Positions 9,400 through 16,877 of a stretch of DNA of 40,359 bases are shown here, piece by piece (the stretch's first letter is position 1; each line of letters begins with the position of its first letter). The stretch lies in the NCBI GenBank assembly GCA_028696805.1, contig JAQVGI010000003.1, positions 1 through 40,359 on the forward strand. The letters are read 5' to 3'. The DNA comes from Alphaproteobacteria bacterium. Its GTDB lineage: Bacteria; Pseudomonadota; Alphaproteobacteria; CAAHEQ01; UBA3637. Under the pieces are notes generated by a model, which worked only from the letters and a program-made list of their open reading frames with translations, was not told the DNA's origin and did not search any database. The translations under genes and the position numbers were made by a program.

Positions 9400-9424
9400 A
9401 TCGAGAAAGCGTTAAGCGGCTTTA

Positions 9425-9682
9425 TTATTTCGGGTGGCCTTCGATGCCGAAGACGCACTTGAAGTTGCGGCGGGTTTTGCGCGCGATTTTCAAACCTGTC
9501 ACGGAGAGGATAAACACGCGGCGGCCGACCCACAGCCGGACATAACGCCGCACCGGCACCATCGGCACCGCGTGCTTGACGCGGCGCTCCGACCCATCTT
9601 CATTTTCAATTTCGATGCTGCGGCCGAAGCCGTATCTGTTGTTGTCGAAATCCAGGCCGTATTCCGCGAAGACTTTGGGCAT
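9425..9682 (-). CDS. Small basic protein coupled to alaS, unknown
   Basis: This is an 85-residue frame whose ATG comes 2 bases after the alaS stop (TGA-CC-ATG), so it is co-transcribed and probably translationally coupled. The product begins MPKVFAEYGLDFDNNRYGFG and continues with an acidic patch (IEIENEDGSERR) and a basic, Arg-rich C-terminal half (VRRYVRLWVGRRVFILS, GLKIARKTRRNFKC). I do not recognise it. It shows no similarity I can see to the missing C-terminal domain of AlaRS. It could be an RNA-binding accessory of the short synthetase, but that is speculation from position and charge. Confidence 0.6.
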   Translation of the reverse strand: MPKVFAEYGLDFDNNRYGFGRSIEIENEDGSERRVKHAVPMVPVRRYVRLWVGRRVFILSVTGLKIARKTRRNFKCVFGIEGHPK

Positions 9683-9684
9683 GG

Positions 9685-11448
9685 TCAGGTCAGCACCGCC
9701 TTGATGCGGCGGACGCCGGCCGAGGAGGCCTCCTCCTTGACGATCTTGAACGTGCCGAGCTCGGACGTGTTGCCCACATGCGGGCCGCCGCAGATTTCCT
9801 TGGAATACGGCCCCATGCTATAGACCTTGACCACGGCGCCGTACTTGCTGTCGAACACGCCGATCGCGCCGCTTTCCTTGGCCTCGGCCACCGATGTTTC
9901 GGAGCAGGTGATGGGGATTTTCGCGGCGATCGCCTCGTTGACCAGGCGCTCCGTTTCCGCGATTTCTTCGGGCGTCATCTTGCGGTCGAACGAAAAATCG
10001 AAGCGCAGGCGCTCCGCCGTGATGTTGCTGCCCCTTTGGAATACGGACTCGCCCAGCACCTGGCGTAACGCCCGGAGCATCAGGTGCGCGGCCGTATGCA
10101 GCCTTGTCGTCGCCTCGCTGTTGTCGGCCAGGCCGCCCTTGAACTTTTGCTCGGCGCCGGCGCGGGATTTGGCCTGGTGCTCCGCATACAGCCGGTGGAA
10201 CCCGTCCGCATCCACCGCGATGTTCTTTTCCGCGGCCAGCTCCTGCGTGAATTCCAGCGGAAAGCCGTAGGTGTCATACAGCCTGAACGCATCCTCGGGC
10301 GCCAGGGCGCCCCGCGCGTTTTCCAAATACTTCGTGGCGATTTTCATGCCCGCGTCCAGCGTCCGGCCGAACAGCTCTTCCTCGCGGTTCAGCTGCGCCG
10401 TCACGAAATCGCGGTTGCGCCCCAGCTCGGGATATGCGTCCTGGTAATGGGCGACGATGACTTCGGCCACGGCGGCCATGGATTTCGCCGGCGCGTTCAT
10501 CTGCATCAGATAGCGGTAGGCGCGGCGGATCAGCCGGCGCAGCACATAGCCCTGATCCATGTTGGATGGAGCCACGCCCCGGTCGTCGCCCAAGATGAAT
10601 GTCGCGGCCCGCAGATGGTCGGCGACGATGCGGTAGGCCTTGAAGTTTTTTGCGGCATACGGAACGCCGGTCAGCTCTTCGATTTTCCGGATGATCGGCC
10701 GGAACAGCTCGGTGTCGTAGACGGACGCCGCGCCGGTCATGACGCACAGCGCCCGTTCCAACCCAAGCCCCGTGTCCACGTTCTTTTGCGCCAAAACGGA
10801 GTACGCGCCGTCCTTGTCCTTGAAATACTGCATGAACACGTCGTTCCAAATCTCCACCCAGTTTTTGTCCGCGGGGTCGAAGGCGGCCGGCGCCGGCAGC
10901 GGGCCGTTCCAGTAAAACATTTCCGTGTCCGGGCCGCACGGCCCGGTTTGTCCGGCGGGGCCCCACCAGTTGTCTTTTTTCGGCAGCCGGGCGATGCGCG
11001 CTTCGGGCACGCCCAAGCCGATCCACAGGCCGTGCGCCTCGTGGTCGAACGGCGCGGTTTCGTCGCCGGCGAACACCGAAAACGCTAGCCTGTCCGGCGG
11101 CAGGCCCAGCCCCCGGGCGGATGTCAGGAACTCGAAGCTGTTCCGGATGGCGGTTTCCTTGAAGTAATCGTTCAGCGACCAGTTGCCGAGCATCTCGAAA
11201 AAAGTCAGGTGCGTGGCGTCGCCGACTTCGTCTATATCGCCCGTGCGCACGCATTTCTGGCAATTCGCCAGACGCTGGCCCAGCGGATGCTTTTCGCCCA
11301 GCAGATACGGCACCAGCGGATGCATGCCGGCCGTGGTGAACAGGACGCTCGGGTCGTTCTCGGGTATCAGCGACGCGCCGGCGATCACCGCGTGATCCTT
11401 GGACGCGAAAAAATCCAAAAACTTTTTCCTGAGTTCTGCGGCATTCAT
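9685..11448 (-). CDS. alaS: Alanyl-tRNA synthetase, short form lacking the C-Ala domain
   Basis: The product charges tRNA-Ala with alanine and edits Ser/Gly. It starts at ATG 11448 (AAGGAG upstream) and is 587 residues, against about 870 for typical bacterial AlaRS. The class II catalytic core is present (CVRTGDIDEVGDATHLTFFE, EMLGNWSLNDYFK, NVDTGLGLERALCVM). The editing domain carries HTAAH at about 451 and CGGPH at about 553, supplying the four zinc ligands, with Pro replacing the usual Thr of CGGTH. The protein then stops at AGVRRIKAVLT, so the DHHA1/C-Ala region is absent, and no trace of it is found before the recA terminator. The wording DIDEVGD...MLGNWSLNDYFK and the short end recall candidate-phyla (CPR) enzymes, suggesting horizontal replacement; this is from memory and needs a tree. 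Confidence 0.9.
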   Translation of the reverse strand: MNAAELRKKFLDFFASKDHAVIAGASLIPENDPSVLFTTAGMHPLVPYLLGEKHPLGQRLANCQKCVRTGDIDEVGDATHLTFFEMLGNWSLNDYFKETAIRNSFEFLTSARGLGLPPDRLAFSVFAGDETAPFDHEAHGLWIGLGVPEARIARLPKKDNWWGPAGQTGPCGPDTEMFYWNGPLPAPAAFDPADKNWVEIWNDVFMQYFKDKDGAYSVLAQKNVDTGLGLERALCVMTGAASVYDTELFRPIIRKIEELTGVPYAAKNFKAYRIVADHLRAATFILGDDRGVAPSNMDQGYVLRRLIRRAYRYLMQMNAPAKSMAAVAEVIVAHYQDAYPELGRNRDFVTAQLNREEELFGRTLDAGMKIATKYLENARGALAPEDAFRLYDTYGFPLEFTQELAAEKNIAVDADGFHRLYAEHQAKSRAGAEQKFKGGLADNSEATTRLHTAAHLMLRALRQVLGESVFQRGSNITAERLRFDFSFDRKMTPEEIAETERLVNEAIAAKIPITCSETSVAEAKESGAIGVFDSKYGAVVKVYSMGPYSKEICGGPHVGNTSELGTFKIVKEEASSAGVRRIKAVLT

Positions 11449-11480
11449 GGTATTCTCCTTTTTCATTTACGAAACAAGGT

Positions 11481-11508
11481 AGCATATTTTTTGGCGAAAA
11501 TCAATCAA
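11481..11508 (-). promoter_or_regulatory. alaS promoter
   Basis: On the minus strand TTGATT (11508-11503) and TATGCT (11486-11481) are spaced 16 bases, about 33 bases before the alaS start. The same short gap must hold the promoter of the divergent pilin gene, where only a weak TGGAAA-17-TATATG is visible. Confidence 0.55.
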
Positions 11509-11572
11509 AATGCTGGAAAAAAAGGCCGGAGTGTGGTATATGTCGGGAAAGGAAACAGAGGAGGAAAACCGC

Positions 11573-12046
11573 ATGCACCGCACAAATGAAACAGGCCGGA
11601 CGCTGCTGGAAATGTTCGTCGTGATGACGTTGCTGGCCGTCATTACGATCGGGGTCGTCCAGGGCTTGCAGCACGCGATCGGCGTGTATCGCGCGAGCGT
11701 CGTCACGACCGAGGTCGACGAAATCGCCAAGCAGACGCTGCGGCTGACCTCTTTTTACAGCAATTTCGCGCAGGCGAATATGACCATCTTGTGCGACAAC
11801 GACATCCTGCCGCGCGCCTGCGTAGCCGGGGCGTGGCCGGCCGGCTGGTCGGGGGGAACGATTGCCGTCGCGCCGGTGGACAACGACGCGAGCTTTACGA
11901 TCACCATTACGAATATCCCCGATTTGATTTGCGGCCGGATGAAAGTCTATGGCTGGCAGAATGTCTACATTGAGGATCCAAGCTGCGGTGCGATGGTGTT
12001 CGAGCCGACGTTGAGCTACGGCGGCGCCGCCGAGGTGCGGCCATGA
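11573..12046 (+). CDS. Type IVb prepilin-like protein (first copy)
   Basis: The 157-residue product starts at ATG 11573 (GAGGAGG upstream). It has a short leader ending ETG, then mature RTLLE with Glu at +5, followed by a hydrophobic helix (MFVVMTLLAVITIGVVQGL): the signature of a type IV prepilin cleaved after Gly. The globular part has a Cys pair pattern (TILCDNDILPRAC) and IPDLICGRM. It is a clear paralog of the gene at 12765: EVDEIAKQTLRLTS and QANMTILCDNDILPRAC match EVEEIAQGVLDLTS and KANMGVICANDILPRAC. It probably supplies a pilin or pseudopilin to the pilus operon at 19-28 kb. Its stop overlaps the start of the CCA-adding enzyme gene (ATGA). Confidence 0.8.
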   Translation: MHRTNETGRTLLEMFVVMTLLAVITIGVVQGLQHAIGVYRASVVTTEVDEIAKQTLRLTSFYSNFAQANMTILCDNDILPRACVAGAWPAGWSGGTIAVAPVDNDASFTITITNIPDLICGRMKVYGWQNVYIEDPSCGAMVFEPTLSYGGAAEVRP

Positions 12047-12744
12047 CGCACGCCCTGTGGATGCCGGATGTTGCCGCCCTCGCGCGCATTCTGGACCATC
12101 AGGCGCGGCTGGTCGGCGGGTGCGTGCGCGACCACCTGCTGAACCTGCCGGCGACGGACTGGGACATCGCGACGCCGCTGCTGCCGGAGGTCGTCCTGCG
12201 CAAATTGACGGACGCCGGCGTCCGGACGCGCACGATCGGCATGAAGTTTGGCACGATCGTCGCGGTGCTGGACAGGAAGCATTACGACATCACGACGCTG
12301 CGCGCAGATATCCGGACGGACGGGCGGCACGCGGTCGTGCGCTACACGGATTCGTATCGGGTGGATGCGCGCCGGCGGGATTTCACGATCAACGCGCTGT
12401 ATATGGACGAAGCGGGGCATATCGACGATTTCGTCGGCGGGCGCGCGGATTTGGACAGGCGCCTCGTCCGGTTCATCGGCGACCCTGAAACGCGCATCGT
12501 CGAGGATTACCTGCGCATTCTGCGGTATTTCCGGTTCTGGTCGCTGGTTTCCGCCGACGCGCCGGACGCCCGGGTTTTGGAGCTCTGCCGGAAGCATGCC
12601 GGCGGACTGGACAAGATTTCAGCCGAGCGCAAACGCGAGGAAATGATAAAATTGATGAAAACGCCGCGGGCGGCGGAGGCCGTTCATTATATGGCGCAGT
12701 GCGGCATAATTATCCCTTGCAATGGGGCGGATTCTGGGGTATGA
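12043..12744 (+). CDS. CCA-adding enzyme / poly(A) polymerase head and neck, C-terminally truncated
   Basis: A tRNA nucleotidyltransferase (class II) adds CCA to tRNA 3' ends. The head domain is intact: LVGGCVRDHLLNLPATDWDI holds the GG and DxD motifs, followed by IGMKFGTIVAVLD, RRRDFTINALYMDE and DYLRILRYFRFWS. The product ends at 233 residues, whereas family members are usually about 400, so the body and tail domains that hold the tRNA are missing. The last residues (CNGADSGV) lie over the promoter of the following pilin gene, which suggests the C-terminus was replaced by that gene. Its start overlaps the upstream pilin stop by 4 bases. Whether this short form is active is unknown. Confidence 0.8.
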   Translation: MTHALWMPDVAALARILDHQARLVGGCVRDHLLNLPATDWDIATPLLPEVVLRKLTDAGVRTRTIGMKFGTIVAVLDRKHYDITTLRADIRTDGRHAVVRYTDSYRVDARRRDFTINALYMDEAGHIDDFVGGRADLDRRLVRFIGDPETRIVEDYLRILRYFRFWSLVSADAPDARVLELCRKHAGGLDKISAERKREEMIKLMKTPRAAEAVHYMAQCGIIIPCNGADSGV

Positions 12745-12745
12745 T
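12717..12745 (+). promoter_or_regulatory. Promoter of the second pilin gene, inside the end of the CCA-enzyme gene
   Basis: TTGCAA (12717-12722) and TATGAT (12740-12745) with a 17-base spacer. It overlaps the last codons and stop of the preceding gene and lies 20 bases before the AAGGAGG-ATG of the pilin gene. Confidence 0.6.
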
Positions 12746-12764
12746 GGCACAAGGAGGTCGGCGC

Positions 12765-13232
12765 ATGCAGACACAAAACGAATCCGGGCGGACGATGATC
12801 GAGACGATGGCGGTTCTGGTCGTCCTCACCGTGATGATGCTGGGCGTGATTTCGGGGCTGGGCTTCATGTTCACATCGTGGCGCCTCTACACGATCCACG
12901 CCGAGGTGGAGGAAATCGCGCAGGGCGTGCTGGACCTGACATCGTGGGACAGGGATTTCGCGAAAGCCAACATGGGCGTCATCTGCGCGAACGACATTTT
13001 GCCGCGCGCGTGCAAGAAGACCGGCGCATGGGATCACCCGTGGGGAGGGGAGATCCGGGTGTTTCCGGCCGGCGACAATTCGAGCTTCGAAATCCAGCTG
13101 ACGCAGCTGCCGCGGGACGTGTGCATTGAATTGAAGCGGCGGTCGGACTGGCGTTTCGTCGGCGCGCCCAATGGCGCCTGCGGCACGAACCAGGCGAACA
13201 ACACGTTGACATTCGCGCCGGTGGGCATTTAA
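12765..13232 (+). CDS. Type IVb prepilin-like protein (second copy)
   Basis: The 155-residue product has an excellent ribosome site (AAGGAGG) before ATG 12765. Leader MQTQNESG is followed by mature RTMIE (Glu +5) and the hydrophobic helix TMAVLVVLTVMMLGVISGLG. The globular part contains VICANDILPRACKK and LPRDVCIELKRR, conserved with the copy at 11573. The C-terminal region differs (WRFVGAPNGACGTNQANN), so the two may occupy different places in the pilus, for example major and minor subunit. It has its own promoter. Its TAA overlaps the stop of the convergent gene at 13229 (TTAA). Confidence 0.8.
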   Translation: MQTQNESGRTMIETMAVLVVLTVMMLGVISGLGFMFTSWRLYTIHAEVEEIAQGVLDLTSWDRDFAKANMGVICANDILPRACKKTGAWDHPWGGEIRVFPAGDNSSFEIQLTQLPRDVCIELKRRSDWRFVGAPNGACGTNQANNTLTFAPVGI

Positions 13233-14140
13233 TCTTCGGACAGGATCGCGCGGGCCAGGCGGCGGTTTTCCGCGGCGAACGCGGAGCGGTTCAGCAGCGC
13301 GTGGATCTGCGCGCGCTCATACAGCGGCAGCGTGCCGGTGTCCCACAACGTGTCTTCGGGGCTTTTCAGGAACATCTTCAAAGTGTATGCGTTTTCGGGA
13401 ACGCTGTCCAAAAAGGCGTTGATGCCGTCCACATACACCCACTCGCCGACGCTCAAATCGCGGGGCATCCGGCCGGTTTTTTCAATCTGCGCCGTTGCGC
13501 GCTCGATGAAGTCCAGGCAGTCGCGGCAGACGACGATCGGCGAATACCCGCCGATTTTGTTGTAGGCGATTTTCGGCTTTTCGATCAGCCGCCCGCCGTG
13601 GATGATGGCGTTGTTGCTGACGTCTTCCTTTTCGATGCCGGTCAGCAGGATCTGCCTTTCGTTTTCCAGGAACGCCGCGCACAGGCGCTTCAAATGCGTG
13701 TCGCCTGTACCGGTCGACTCGATGATGTCGTCCGGGAAAATCAGGACGCCGTGCCTCCCCGGCGACAGCCGGTGCGCCAGCCCCAGAACCTGCGCCGTGC
13801 CAAGAGGCTTTTCCTGAATCGCATACTTGATGTCCATATCGGCGGGCAGGAATGTCGATTTCAGCGCGTCCGCCGTCCGGACATGCCCGCGCGCGCGCAG
13901 CTTGCTTTCGGCGTCCGGGTCGCCGGCGAGCGCCTCGCGCAGCGCGTCGATCGTCTTTTGGTCGCCGCACACCAGCGTGACATGCCGCCCGCCGGCGGCG
14001 ACGATGTCCCGCAGGACGATGTCGATCAGGCGCACATCCCCGATCGGCAGCAGGCATTTGTGCGGCAGCCCTTTCGCATGCGGGTAGTTGCGCGTGCTTT
14101 TGCCGGCGGCGGCGATGATGAATTCCAGGTTGTCAAGCAT
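13229..14140 (-). CDS. Sugar-phosphate nucleotidyltransferase, GalU-like
   Basis: The 303-residue product belongs to the nucleotidyl transferase superfamily (UTP-glucose-1-phosphate uridylyltransferase type), making NDP-sugars for surface glycans. The N-terminal nucleotide-binding signature is degenerate but present (FIIAAAGKSTRNYPHAKGLP followed by HKCLLPIGD, cf. GxGTR...PK). Other blocks are EKPLGTAQVLGLAHRL, GVLIFPDDIIE and VDGINAFLDSVPENAY. The usual Arg of GxGTR is shifted here (AGKSTRNYP). It starts 2 bases past the pgeF stop with GGAGAA overlapping it, so lgt-pgeF-this gene form one operon. Exact substrate unknown. Confidence 0.75.
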   Translation of the reverse strand: MLDNLEFIIAAAGKSTRNYPHAKGLPHKCLLPIGDVRLIDIVLRDIVAAGGRHVTLVCGDQKTIDALREALAGDPDAESKLRARGHVRTADALKSTFLPADMDIKYAIQEKPLGTAQVLGLAHRLSPGRHGVLIFPDDIIESTGTGDTHLKRLCAAFLENERQILLTGIEKEDVSNNAIIHGGRLIEKPKIAYNKIGGYSPIVVCRDCLDFIERATAQIEKTGRMPRDLSVGEWVYVDGINAFLDSVPENAYTLKMFLKSPEDTLWDTGTLPLYERAQIHALLNRSAFAAENRRLARAILSED

Positions 14141-14142
14141 GC

Positions 14143-14772
14143 TTATTCTCCCTTTATTTCGATGAAGCTGATCTGCCGGGCCGGGTTGTTGGGGTTCAGC
14201 CGGTAGCTGTTATACGCGCGGTCCGCATAGGTGTCGATCATCACCGCATCGATTTGCGCGACGCCGGCGCGGCGCAGGCGGTGTTCCACATACGCGTGGA
14301 AATCGAAATACAGGTCCCGGTTTTTGACGCCGAAGAAGCGGCGCTCGGTCGACGGGAACAGCGCATACATGTCGTTTTGGAACTCGAAGCTGTCCTTTTG
14401 CAGGTGCGGCCCGATGCCGGCGACGATGTTCTCCGGCCGGCCGCCCAGCTTCATCATCGCGAGTATCGCATTTTCGATGACGCCTTGGAAAGCGCCGCGC
14501 CAGCCGGCATGGACAGCGGCGACGATCTTGGCCTGGGTGTCCGCTAGCAGGACCGGCGCGCAATCCGCGGACTTGACGGCCAGCCGCAGCCCGGGCGTCT
14601 TGGTGACCAGCGCGTCGACGGACGGCGTCTGAACGAACTGCCTGATGACCAGCACGTCCGCCGAATGCACCTGATTCATTAAAATGGGGTTTGTCAGCAG
14701 CGGCGATTCATGCTTGTTGGCGAACCCGTGGTTGATCCAGGGCAGCTGCGATAACAGGGAAACATGCTCCAT
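14143..14772 (-). CDS. pgeF: Purine nucleoside phosphorylase / laccase-domain protein (YfiH family)
   Basis: The 209-residue product matches the multi-copper-oxidase-like YfiH/PgeF family, linked to peptidoglycan quality control and purine nucleoside phosphorolysis. The metal-binding triad is visible as His in NQVHSADV, Cys in KSADCAPVLLAD and His in AAVHAGWRGAFQG. The C-terminal block DTYADRAYNSYRLN is a variant of the family end (CTY...FFSYRR). The start ATG 14772 has AAGGAGG upstream and lies 15 bases after lgt, so the two are co-transcribed. Confidence 0.88.
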   Translation of the reverse strand: MEHVSLLSQLPWINHGFANKHESPLLTNPILMNQVHSADVLVIRQFVQTPSVDALVTKTPGLRLAVKSADCAPVLLADTQAKIVAAVHAGWRGAFQGVIENAILAMMKLGGRPENIVAGIGPHLQKDSFEFQNDMYALFPSTERRFFGVKNRDLYFDFHAYVEHRLRRAGVAQIDAVMIDTYADRAYNSYRLNPNNPARQISFIEIKGE

Positions 14773-14787
14773 CGGCTCCTCCTTCCG

Positions 14788-15603
14788 TTAGATTTTTTTC
14801 ATCTGATGCCGCGGCGATGTATGGACGATCAGCCACCAGCCGAACAAAACCATCGGGACGCACAGCAGCTGGCCCATCGGCGCGCGGACAACCATCAGGT
14901 CGATCAGCGTTTCCGGCTCGCGGACGAACTCCACCGCGAAGCGGAAAACGCCGTAGTAGATGAAGAACAGGCCGGCCGTGAACCCTTTGCGGCGGCGGTA
15001 TTTCTCGCCGAGCCACCACACCGCGTTCAAAATCGCGAACAGCAGAACGCCTTCCAGCAGCGCTTCGTAGATCTGGCTCGGGTGGCGCGGCTGGGGCCCG
15101 GCGTCCGGAAACACGACCGCCCACGGGACGGCGGTCGTCGCGCGGCCGTAGAGCTCGGCGTTGACGAAATTCGCCAGGCGCCCCAGGAACAGGCCGATCG
15201 GCGCGACGCAGGCCAGGATGTCCGCCATGTCGAACAGGTCGATTTCCTTCTTGCGGGCGAACAGGATCGTGACGGTGACCACGCCGAGCAGCCCGCCGTG
15301 GAACGACATGCCGCCCTGCCATATCTTGACGATTTCCAGCGGGAACTCCCAATAATACGACGGGTTGTAGAACAGCACCTCGCCCAGCCGCCCGCCCGCG
15401 ATGATGCCGATCGTCGCCCAGATCAGGAAGTCGTCGATTTTCAAAACCGTGAAGGTGCTGTGCGCCTTGCGGGACATGTGGCGCGCCAGAACCCACGCCA
15501 AAAACAATCCGCCGATGTAGGCCAGCGAATACCACCGCACGATAATCCAGCCGAACTGGAAGGCGACGGGGTCGATGTCGGGGAAGGGTATGCCGGGATA
15601 CAT
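14788..15603 (-). CDS. lgt: Prolipoprotein diacylglyceryl transferase
   Basis: Lgt moves diacylglycerol from phosphatidylglycerol to the lipobox Cys of prolipoproteins in the inner membrane. The 271-residue, seven-helix protein carries the family signature GRLANFVNAELYGR, plus GGRLGEVLFYNP, MSFHGGLLGV (active-site His) and HPSQIYEALLEG. Start MYPGIPFPDIDPVAFQ with AAAGGAA upstream. Several lipoproteins in this window (16878, 20104, 20912, 31716) would be its substrates. First gene of lgt-pgeF-nucleotidyltransferase. Confidence 0.95.
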   Translation of the reverse strand: MYPGIPFPDIDPVAFQFGWIIVRWYSLAYIGGLFLAWVLARHMSRKAHSTFTVLKIDDFLIWATIGIIAGGRLGEVLFYNPSYYWEFPLEIVKIWQGGMSFHGGLLGVVTVTILFARKKEIDLFDMADILACVAPIGLFLGRLANFVNAELYGRATTAVPWAVVFPDAGPQPRHPSQIYEALLEGVLLFAILNAVWWLGEKYRRRKGFTAGLFFIYYGVFRFAVEFVREPETLIDLMVVRAPMGQLLCVPMVLFGWWLIVHTSPRHQMKKI

Positions 15604-15627
15604 GTTTTTTCCTTTCGCTCCGCGGAT

Positions 15628-15656
15628 AGTCTAGGAAAAAATCAGGCGCGGGTCAA
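15628..15656 (-). promoter_or_regulatory. lgt operon promoter
   Basis: On the minus strand TTGACC (15656-15651), 17 bases, TAGACT (15633-15628), 25 bases before the lgt start. Confidence 0.6.
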
Positions 15657-15684
15657 GCGAAATCTCGGCGCCGGCCGGCATCCC

Positions 15685-16140
15685 TTATTCCATAACGGGT
15701 TTGGCGGGCACGGGCGCGACGGCCGGGGATTGGAAACCGGCGGCCGGCAGCCATGTCTGATTGCGTCCCAGGAAGGCGATCTTGCCGCGGACGATCAGGT
15801 TGTCGCCGTCGCGCCATGCTTCGCATTTGTAGACTTTTCCCTTCTTGGGGTCCAGGATTTCGCCGCCCTTGAAGCGCTCACCGGCGTCCTGCATATCCCA
15901 CAGGATGTCCAGCCCCCAAATCCGGGGTGCGCCGACGACATTCTTCGCGGTCGCGTCCGGGTTGTTGAACAGCTTGACGACGCGCCCGTAGACTTTTCCG
16001 TCGTGGGCGTAGATGTGGACGACGCTCTTGGGCTGCTTCGTCTCGTCGTCGATGGTCGTCCAGAAGCCGGTGATGTCCTGCGCCGCCCACAGGCAGGTGG
16101 ATGTCAGAAAAACGGCCAGCATCGTCAGCAATTTCGTCAT
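15685..16140 (-). CDS. DUF2147-family secreted protein
   Basis: The 151-residue product starts at ATG 16140 (AAAGGAA upstream). It has a signal peptide (MTKLLTMLAVFLTSTCLWAA) then QDITGFWTTIDDETKQPKSV, the typical DUF2147 opening (GxW.T.DD...). Further blocks are VHIYAHDGKVYGRVVKLF, GLDILWDMQ and GGEILDPKKGKVYKCEAW, which fit the family, a small periplasmic beta-rich domain of unknown function. The C-terminus is Pro/Val-rich. It is a separate unit with its own promoter upstream of the lgt operon. Confidence 0.85.
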   Translation of the reverse strand: MTKLLTMLAVFLTSTCLWAAQDITGFWTTIDDETKQPKSVVHIYAHDGKVYGRVVKLFNNPDATAKNVVGAPRIWGLDILWDMQDAGERFKGGEILDPKKGKVYKCEAWRDGDNLIVRGKIAFLGRNQTWLPAAGFQSPAVAPVPAKPVME

Positions 16141-16174
16141 GTCGCGTTCCTTTCGTTCGTTCGATGGGAATGCC

Positions 16175-16203
16175 AGGCTAGCCCCTTTCGCGCCGGAAAG
16201 CAA
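16175..16203 (-). promoter_or_regulatory. Promoter of the DUF2147 gene
   Basis: Minus strand TTGCTT (16203-16198), 17 bases, TAGCCT (16180-16175), 35 bases before the start codon. Confidence 0.5.
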
Positions 16204-16266
16204 GGCCCGTCCCGTGATATTTTTGTGAAATCGCGGCGCCGTGCGGCGGCTCTTTTCATCCAGGCA

Positions 16267-16296
16267 CTTGATTTTCGTTCCAAGAATACCTAAATA
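16267..16296 (+). promoter_or_regulatory. grpE promoter, possibly heat-shock (RpoH) type
   Basis: CTTGATT at 16267-16273 and CCTAAATA at 16289-16296. Read as sigma-70 it is TTGATT-17-TAAATA. The CTTG ... CCTA-AT layout also resembles alphaproteobacterial RpoH promoters, fitting for grpE. The sequence alone does not decide between them. Confidence 0.5.
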
Positions 16297-16325
16297 TGTC
16301 CCATCAACTTTTGAAGAGGATACGC

Positions 16326-16871
16326 ATGACACAGAAAAACGACCCCGCGGCGGCCGCGCCCGAAAATCCCGCCCAGCCGCCGGCGCCCATTCCGGAAGAG
16401 GAAATCGCGCGCCTGGCGGAGGAGGCGGCCCATTGGAAAGAGCTGGCGCTGCGCGCGCACGCCGACATGGAGAACCTGCGCAAGCGGACGCAGGCGGACG
16501 TCGAGGCCGCGCACAAATACGCCGCCGGAGCCGTCGCGCGGGAGCTGCTTCCCGTTGTCGATTCTCTGGAAAACGCGCGGGCGCATGCGCGGACGGCGCT
16601 GGCGGACGGCGCTTCCGACAAGGCGTTCTTGGACAACCTGCTCCAAGGCGTCGAAATGACGCACCGGCAGTTTCTGGACGCGTTGAAAAAGCAGGGCGTC
16701 GAGCAGGAGTCCGCGCTGGGGAAAATATTCGACCCGCACAAGCACAAGGTCATTCAGGAAATAGAGGACAAGACCAAACCGGCCGGAACGATCGTGCAGG
16801 AATTGCAGAAGGGCTATGCCATCGGCGGCGACCGCGTTCTGCGCGAGGCGCTGGTCGTCGTCAGCAAATAA
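16326..16871 (+). CDS. grpE: Nucleotide exchange factor GrpE
   Basis: GrpE releases ADP from DnaK in the Hsp70 cycle. The 181-residue product starts at ATG 16326 (AGAGGA upstream). It has an Ala/Pro/Glu-rich N-terminus, a long coiled coil (EEEIARLAEEAAHWKELALR, then HADMENLRKRTQADVEAAHK) and the beta-wing domain (GKIFDPHKHKVIQEIEDK, GTIVQELQKGYAIGGDRVLR, ALVVVSK). Length and motif order are standard. It is alone: dnaK and dnaJ are not adjacent, and the next gene is convergent with a 6-base gap. Confidence 0.95.
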   Translation: MTQKNDPAAAAPENPAQPPAPIPEEEIARLAEEAAHWKELALRAHADMENLRKRTQADVEAAHKYAAGAVARELLPVVDSLENARAHARTALADGASDKAFLDNLLQGVEMTHRQFLDALKKQGVEQESALGKIFDPHKHKVIQEIEDKTKPAGTIVQELQKGYAIGGDRVLREALVVVSK

Positions 16872-16877
16872 GCGCGC

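Noticed and set aside
9343-9684. Possible frameshifted C-terminal domain of AlaRS after the stop
   Set aside because: No DHHA1 or C-Ala-like sequence in any frame before the recA terminator; the following small frame has its own start and unrelated sequence.
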